Positions 60,417-64,000 of a stretch of DNA of 64,000 nucleotides are shown here, piece after piece. Made by a program: the position numbers and the translations under genes. Numbering within the stretch: position 1 is the first letter of the stretch; each line of letters starts with the position of its first letter. This stretch comes from Stenotrophomonas sp. ATCM1_4 (GTDB taxonomy: Bacteria > Pseudomonadota > Gammaproteobacteria > Xanthomonadales > Xanthomonadaceae): NCBI RefSeq assembly GCF_004348115.1, contig NZ_QPFB01000001.1:2679928-2743927 (forward strand), in the 5' to 3' direction. Below the pieces are notes generated by a model. It was not told where the DNA came from and did no database searches. It saw only the letters and a program-made list of their open reading frames with translations.

Positions 60417-61600
60417 AGCGGGGCAGCCTCTCCCTGGTGCTCGGGCTGTTGCTCGGCGCCAGCGCCGCCGCCAGCGCCCAGTCGCTCCCCGCCGGCCTGA
60501 GCCAGAACCTGGCCACCGCTGCGGCCCTGCCGCTGGACCCGAACTCCCTGCCGCCTGCCACCACCCGCAACGGCCGCGAGATCTTCAGCAACTTCCGCGA
60601 AGGCCTGGCCGCACCGCAATGCGATGCCGAAGCCACCAGCCCGCGCTGGCGCAAGCAGTTCGCGCATGCGCCGAGCCGGCTGGGCAACATCGACGACGAC
60701 GCCCTGCCGCTGTTCGGCTACGTGGTCGATGAACTGCGCAGCGCCGGCCTGCCCACCGAGTTCGCCCTGATCCCGTTCGTCGAGAGCGGTTACCGCCCGG
60801 GCGCCCGCAACAGCAGCGGTCCGGCCGGCCTGTGGCAGTTCATCGCCACCACCGCGCGCAACCACCGCGTGCCGATGGAGGGCGGCTACGACGGTCGCCT
60901 CTCGGCGGTGGACTCCACCCGTGCCGCGGTCCGCTACCTGAAAACCCTGCACGGCATGTTCGCCGGGGACTGGGAGCTTGCGGTGATGGCCTACAACGCC
61001 GGTGAGTACCGCATCCTGCAGGCCCTGCGCCGCGGCGGCATGAACGCACAGAATGCCGACGCCAGCGCCCTGCCCGGCCTGTCCCCGATCACCTATTCCT
61101 ACGTCGAGAAGCTGCATGCGCTGGCCTGCGTGCTGGAGCAGGCCGAAGGCGAACCCGACCTGATGGCCGCCCTGGATCGGCCGGTTCCGATCCTCAAGGG
61201 GCACACCCTGCCAGCCAACACCTCGCTGGCGGCCTGGTCGGCGCAGAACGCGCTGGACCCGGCCCGCATCGCCCGCCTCAACCCGGCCCTGACCGCCGCC
61301 CGCTCCGGCACCACCGTGCTTGCGCCGGCCCTGGCGGGCGGCGCCGTGGACGTCCCGGTGCTCGCCGCCGCCGAACCTGCGCCCGCCGCAACACCAGCAC
61401 GCAACGCGCCGGCCGCTCCGCGCGCGGTTGCTTCGGCCAGCAGCAGCGCACGCCGCCACACGGTCCGCAATGGCGAATCGGCCTGGTCGATCGCCCGTCG
61501 CTACGGGATCCCGGTCAAGGCCTTGTTGTCGTTCAACAACCTCGATGCGCGAGCCGTCCTCAAGCCCGGCATGGTGCTGCGTTACGAAGAAGCGCGATAA
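60413..61600 (+). CDS. MltD-like membrane-bound lytic transglycosylase
   Basis: 395 residues from a GTG that overlaps the gloB stop. Signal peptide ([17 protein letters not shown]), SLT domain with the catalytic Glu in [20 protein letters not shown] and [12 protein letters not shown], an Ala/Pro linker, and one C-terminal LysM ([20 protein letters not shown]). It cleaves peptidoglycan glycan strands in the periplasm. Shorter than E. coli MltD, with one LysM rather than two. Confidence 0.88.
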   Translation: MKRGSLSLVLGLLLGASAAASAQSLPAGLSQNLATAAALPLDPNSLPPATTRNGREIFSNFREGLAAPQCDAEATSPRWRKQFAHAPSRLGNIDDDALPLFGYVVDELRSAGLPTEFALIPFVESGYRPGARNSSGPAGLWQFIATTARNHRVPMEGGYDGRLSAVDSTRAAVRYLKTLHGMFAGDWELAVMAYNAGEYRILQALRRGGMNAQNADASALPGLSPITYSYVEKLHALACVLEQAEGEPDLMAALDRPVPILKGHTLPANTSLAAWSAQNALDPARIARLNPALTAARSGTTVLAPALAGGAVDVPVLAAAEPAPAATPARNAPAAPRAVASASSSARRHTVRNGESAWSIARRYGIPVKALLSFNNLDARAVLKPGMVLRYEEAR

Positions 61601-61620
61601 GCCGCGCCGCTCCGATTGCA

Positions 61621-61649
61621 GAACGCCCGGCAACGCCGGGCGTTCTTTT
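61621..61649 (+). terminator. terminator after the transglycosylase gene
   Basis: GAACGCCCGGC / GCCGGGCGTTC stem, three-base loop, TTTT tail. 20 bases after the stop. Confidence 0.85.
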
Positions 61650-61740
61650 GTCCGGCTTCGCGCCCTTGGGCGCGAAGCGGATCATCCCTGATCGAAAGCA
61701 GCGCCTTGCGGACACGGCAATGCGTTTACCCGCCTCGGTA

Positions 61741-61777
61741 GTCGCGGCGGCTTCGCGGTTGAAGCCGCTCCTGCGAC
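61741..61777. repeat. REP-like palindromic element
   Basis: Nested arms GTCGC...GCGAC and GCGGCTTC...GAAGCCGC, of the kind scattered between genes in Xanthomonadaceae. Single copy in this window. Confidence 0.45.
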
Positions 61778-61794
61778 AGGCGTGCAGGCCCCAC

Positions 61795-61824
61795 AAAAAA
61801 GCCCGGCCATTGGCCGGGCTTTTC
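61795..61824. terminator. bidirectional terminator after ppiD
   Basis: AAAAAAGCCCGGCCA / TGGCCGGGCTTTT with almost no loop. 21 bases past the ppiD stop on its strand. Confidence 0.85.
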
Positions 61825-61844
61825 GTCTTCATCCCTTCAGGGAA

Positions 61845-63815
61845 TCAGAGCTGTGATTCCTGCACCTGCACCTTGAAGCGCTTGCGCATGCCATCGACGT
61901 AGGCCTTGGCCGCAGCGGCACCATCAATCTGGCTGAGCTGCTGCTTGAGCATGGCCTGCTGCTGTTCCGGCACTTCGGCGGGGTTGCCCGGGGTCACCTT
62001 GGTCACCGCGAACAACGCATAGCGACCATCCTCGAGCGCGACCTTGCCGTAGCTGGGCTTGTCGGCAGTCGGCGGCGCAGCGCTGAACACGGCACGGTTG
62101 GCGACAGCGCTGGGCATCGGCGCGTTGCGCGGCAGACCGGGGATCGGCATCAGCTGCAGCTTCTCCGCCTCGGCCAGCGCCTGCAGGGTCTGCCCGCCGT
62201 TCAACTTGGCCAGCAGTGCATCGGCGGCCTTGTTCGAAGCCTCCTCGACGCGGTGCTCGCGCACCGCAGCGATCACCTGGTCACGCGCCTTGTCCAGCGG
62301 AATGGCCTGCTCCGGCGTATGCGCGGTAACGCGGATCATCACGCTGTGGTTCGGTGCCAGCTCGATCGGATCGCTGACAGTGCCATCCTCGACCAACGCA
62401 TCGGAGAACGCCGCCTTCAGCACCGCCGGGTTGGTGGCGATGCCGCTGGCGGTGGCGCGACTGAACGGCGCAAGGGTCTGCACCGGCAGCCCCACTTCCT
62501 TGGCCGCCGGCTCCAGCGCGGTCGGATTCTTGTAGACCAGGTCCACCAAGCGACCGCTCAGGTCGTTGAACGCACGCTCGGTGTCGGCCTGCAGCTGCTC
62601 GGCCGCCAACTGGTCACGTACTTCCTCGAACGGACGGCCTTCGCCACCCTTGATCTCGCGCAGCTTCAGCACGTGGTAACCGAACTCGGTCTTCACCGGC
62701 CCGACCACGTCGCCCGCCTTCATCGCGAACAGCGCATCTTCGAACGGCTTGACCATCACGCCCTTTTCGACCCAACCCAGGTCACCACCGGTGTCCTTGG
62801 AACCGGGATCCTGCGAATTGGCCTTGGCCAGTGCGGCGAAATCGGCCCCCGGCAGCTTGGCCTCGGCGGCCAGCTGGGTGGCCTTGGCCTCGGCGGCCTT
62901 CTGCGACGCCTCGTCGCTGCCGGCGCTGATCAGGATGTGCGAAGCCAAACGCTGGTCCGCCGACACGAAACGTGCCTTCTCGTCCTCATAGCGCTTGCGC
63001 AGCGTCGCCTCGTCCGCAGCAGCAGCTGGCGGCATCGCCGCCGCGTTGAGCTCCACGTATTCCAGCGACACCGTCTCCGGCTGCAGGAACTGCTTGGGAT
63101 GGGTGTCGTACCACTGCTTGATCTCGGCATCGCTGACCGCGGCGGTGTCGGCCTCCGGGACCGGCAGCAGCGCGAACTCGGTGTCACGGGTTTCACCCAG
63201 CAGCTTCAACAGGCGCTCGCTTTCGCCCTTGGTGGTGAACCCCGACTGCGCCAACGCATTGGGAATGATCGACTGCTGCAGGCTGGTACGCACCAGCTGT
63301 TCGAACATGGCCGGCGTGCGCGGCGGGTTGCCTTGCGCCAGGGTCAGTCGGTACTGGTCGCCATCGAACTTGCCGTCGCGCTTGAACGCGTCGATGCTGT
63401 TGATGTAATCGCGCACTGCGGCGTCACCGACGACGATATGCGCATCTTCGGCGGCCAGGCGCACCACCTGCTCGTCGATCAGCTGGTCGAGCACGGCACG
63501 CTTGCTTTCGGTGGTCTCGAACTCACGCGGGTCGAAGTTGTCGCCCTGCATTTCGCGCGCCTGCATGCGCGCCTGTTCGAAACGCGTCCGGAAGTCCTCG
63601 ACGCTGATCTCGTGGTGGTTCCACAGGAACGACATCGGCCACCACGACGGCGCCGAGCGCCACCACGACGGCGGTGCCGATACCTTGGCCACGTTCTGTG
63701 CGCCGACGCCACCGAGGTAGCTGTTGTCGATCACGAACAGGAACGGGATCATCAGCAGGCCCATGATCACGGTAACGATCCAGCCTGAGGTCTTGTCGCG
63801 AAGTTTCTGCAGCAT
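61845..63815 (-). CDS. ppiD: periplasmic folding chaperone / peptidyl-prolyl isomerase
   Basis: 656 residues. One N-terminal membrane anchor (SGWIVTVIMGLLMIPFLFVI), a SurA-like chaperone region, a parvulin (PPIC) domain at about 285-385 (RLASHILISAG, GGDLGWVEKGVMVKPFEDAL, GYHVLKLREI), and a C-terminal helical region. It assists outer-membrane protein folding at the inner membrane. A short Trp/Ser/Pro insert near residues 45-65 (PSWWRSAPSWW) is an imperfect tandem repeat. Confidence 0.93.
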   Translation of the reverse strand: MLQKLRDKTSGWIVTVIMGLLMIPFLFVIDNSYLGGVGAQNVAKVSAPPSWWRSAPSWWPMSFLWNHHEISVEDFRTRFEQARMQAREMQGDNFDPREFETTESKRAVLDQLIDEQVVRLAAEDAHIVVGDAAVRDYINSIDAFKRDGKFDGDQYRLTLAQGNPPRTPAMFEQLVRTSLQQSIIPNALAQSGFTTKGESERLLKLLGETRDTEFALLPVPEADTAAVSDAEIKQWYDTHPKQFLQPETVSLEYVELNAAAMPPAAAADEATLRKRYEDEKARFVSADQRLASHILISAGSDEASQKAAEAKATQLAAEAKLPGADFAALAKANSQDPGSKDTGGDLGWVEKGVMVKPFEDALFAMKAGDVVGPVKTEFGYHVLKLREIKGGEGRPFEEVRDQLAAEQLQADTERAFNDLSGRLVDLVYKNPTALEPAAKEVGLPVQTLAPFSRATASGIATNPAVLKAAFSDALVEDGTVSDPIELAPNHSVMIRVTAHTPEQAIPLDKARDQVIAAVREHRVEEASNKAADALLAKLNGGQTLQALAEAEKLQLMPIPGLPRNAPMPSAVANRAVFSAAPPTADKPSYGKVALEDGRYALFAVTKVTPGNPAEVPEQQQAMLKQQLSQIDGAAAAKAYVDGMRKRFKVQVQESQL

Positions 63816-63906
63816 GGGAAAAATCAGGGCCTATTGGCGAGCCGGGCAGTGTAACCCGCTTCCCCCTTGACTCCCAAACAAACCCTCCGCAGGCGGGCGG
63901 CCAAAG

Positions 63907-63936
63907 AAAAAGCCCCCGGCTTGCGCCGAGGGCTTT
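63907..63936 (-). terminator. terminator of tRNA-Asp
   Basis: AAAAGCCCCCGGC / GCCGAGGGCTTTT stem with one C-A mismatch. Nine bases past the tRNA 3' end on its strand. Confidence 0.75.
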
Positions 63937-63945
63937 TGAGACAAC

Positions 63946-64000
63946 TGGCGGAGCGGACGGGACTCGAACCCGCGACCTCCGGCGTGACAGGCCAGCATTC
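63946..64000 (-). tRNA. tRNA-Asp (anticodon GTC), 3' part
   Basis: The window ends inside the gene. On the minus strand the visible part has anticodon loop CTGTCAC, T-arm GGGTTCGAGTCCC, acceptor CCGCTCC, and encoded CCA (63946-63948). About 55 of 77 bases are present. Confidence 0.92.

Noticed and set aside
59807..61633. 608-aa leftward open frame over gloB and the transglycosylase gene
   Set aside because: Both underlying genes have full catalytic motifs; the reverse frame has none.
63641..63680. Tandem repeat in the ppiD gene as a mobile insertion
   Set aside because: It is a short in-frame imperfect duplication within a coding region and needs no mobile element to explain it.
62253..63788. 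511-aa rightward open frame over ppiD
   Set aside because: Antisense of a complete PpiD protein with recognisable parvulin domain.

Overview
The window is high-GC DNA from a gammaproteobacterium of the Xanthomonadaceae, most likely Stenotrophomonas. This is inferred from the housekeeping genes and their order (rnhA-dnaQ, gloB, an mltD-like gene, ppiD followed by tRNA-Asp), from codon use, and from a DUF6165 gene. No database search was possible. Host DNA occupies about 1-3098 (end of a glycosyltransferase, DUF6165, a sugar/H+ symporter) and 56787-64000 (PP2C phosphatase, dnaQ, rnhA, a methyltransferase, gloB, a lytic transglycosylase, ppiD, tRNA-Asp).

Between them lies a complete-looking lambda-like (siphovirus) prophage of about 53.7 kb. 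It is inserted at the 3' end of a tRNA-Ser(CGA) gene and bounded by 27-bp direct repeats (3099-3125 and 56760-56786). The integrase is beside attL and an AlpA-type excisionase candidate is beside attR. The right end carries a phage-supplied terminator that replaces the tRNA's own, which is now stranded 53.7 kb away at attL.

Layout from left to right: integrase; a mosaic cargo region (4.6-19.5 kb) with low-GC islands, two two-gene systems of unknown function, a serine hydrolase, a second tyrosine recombinase, a RES-Xre toxin-antitoxin pair, a SRAP/HMCES-type protein, an NmrA-like reductase with a divergent HxlR regulator, and traces of a duplicated and eroded gene block; then the leftward-transcribed structural genes in lambda order (reading from cos near 40.0 kb: Nu1, A, W, B, C/Nu3, D, E, Z-like, FII-like, U, V, G/GT, H, M, L, K, J); the lysis cassette (40.8-42.7 kb); a PDZ-SHOCT protein; a late regulator candidate; a Ref-type nuclease; DnaB helicase; and an O-like protein containing iterons. 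All of these are read leftward from PR.

Immunity is at 48.6-50.0 kb: a Cro-like gene, a short CI-like repressor, and five operator copies (TTAG-N6-CTAA and variants) spaced 25 bp apart with the same geometry on a PR-like and a PL-like promoter. The rightward PL operon (50.0-56.7 kb) encodes small early proteins, a lipoprotein, a three-domain sliding-clamp homologue and the excisionase. A two-gene leftward cargo cassette interrupts this operon at about 54.79-55.76 kb. The next two early genes are broken by a frameshift and a nonsense codon.

The points most worth following up are the operator/promoter geometry, the sliding-clamp homologue, the two low-GC gene pairs next to the integrase, the cargo cassette inside the early operon, and the duplicated SRAP block.
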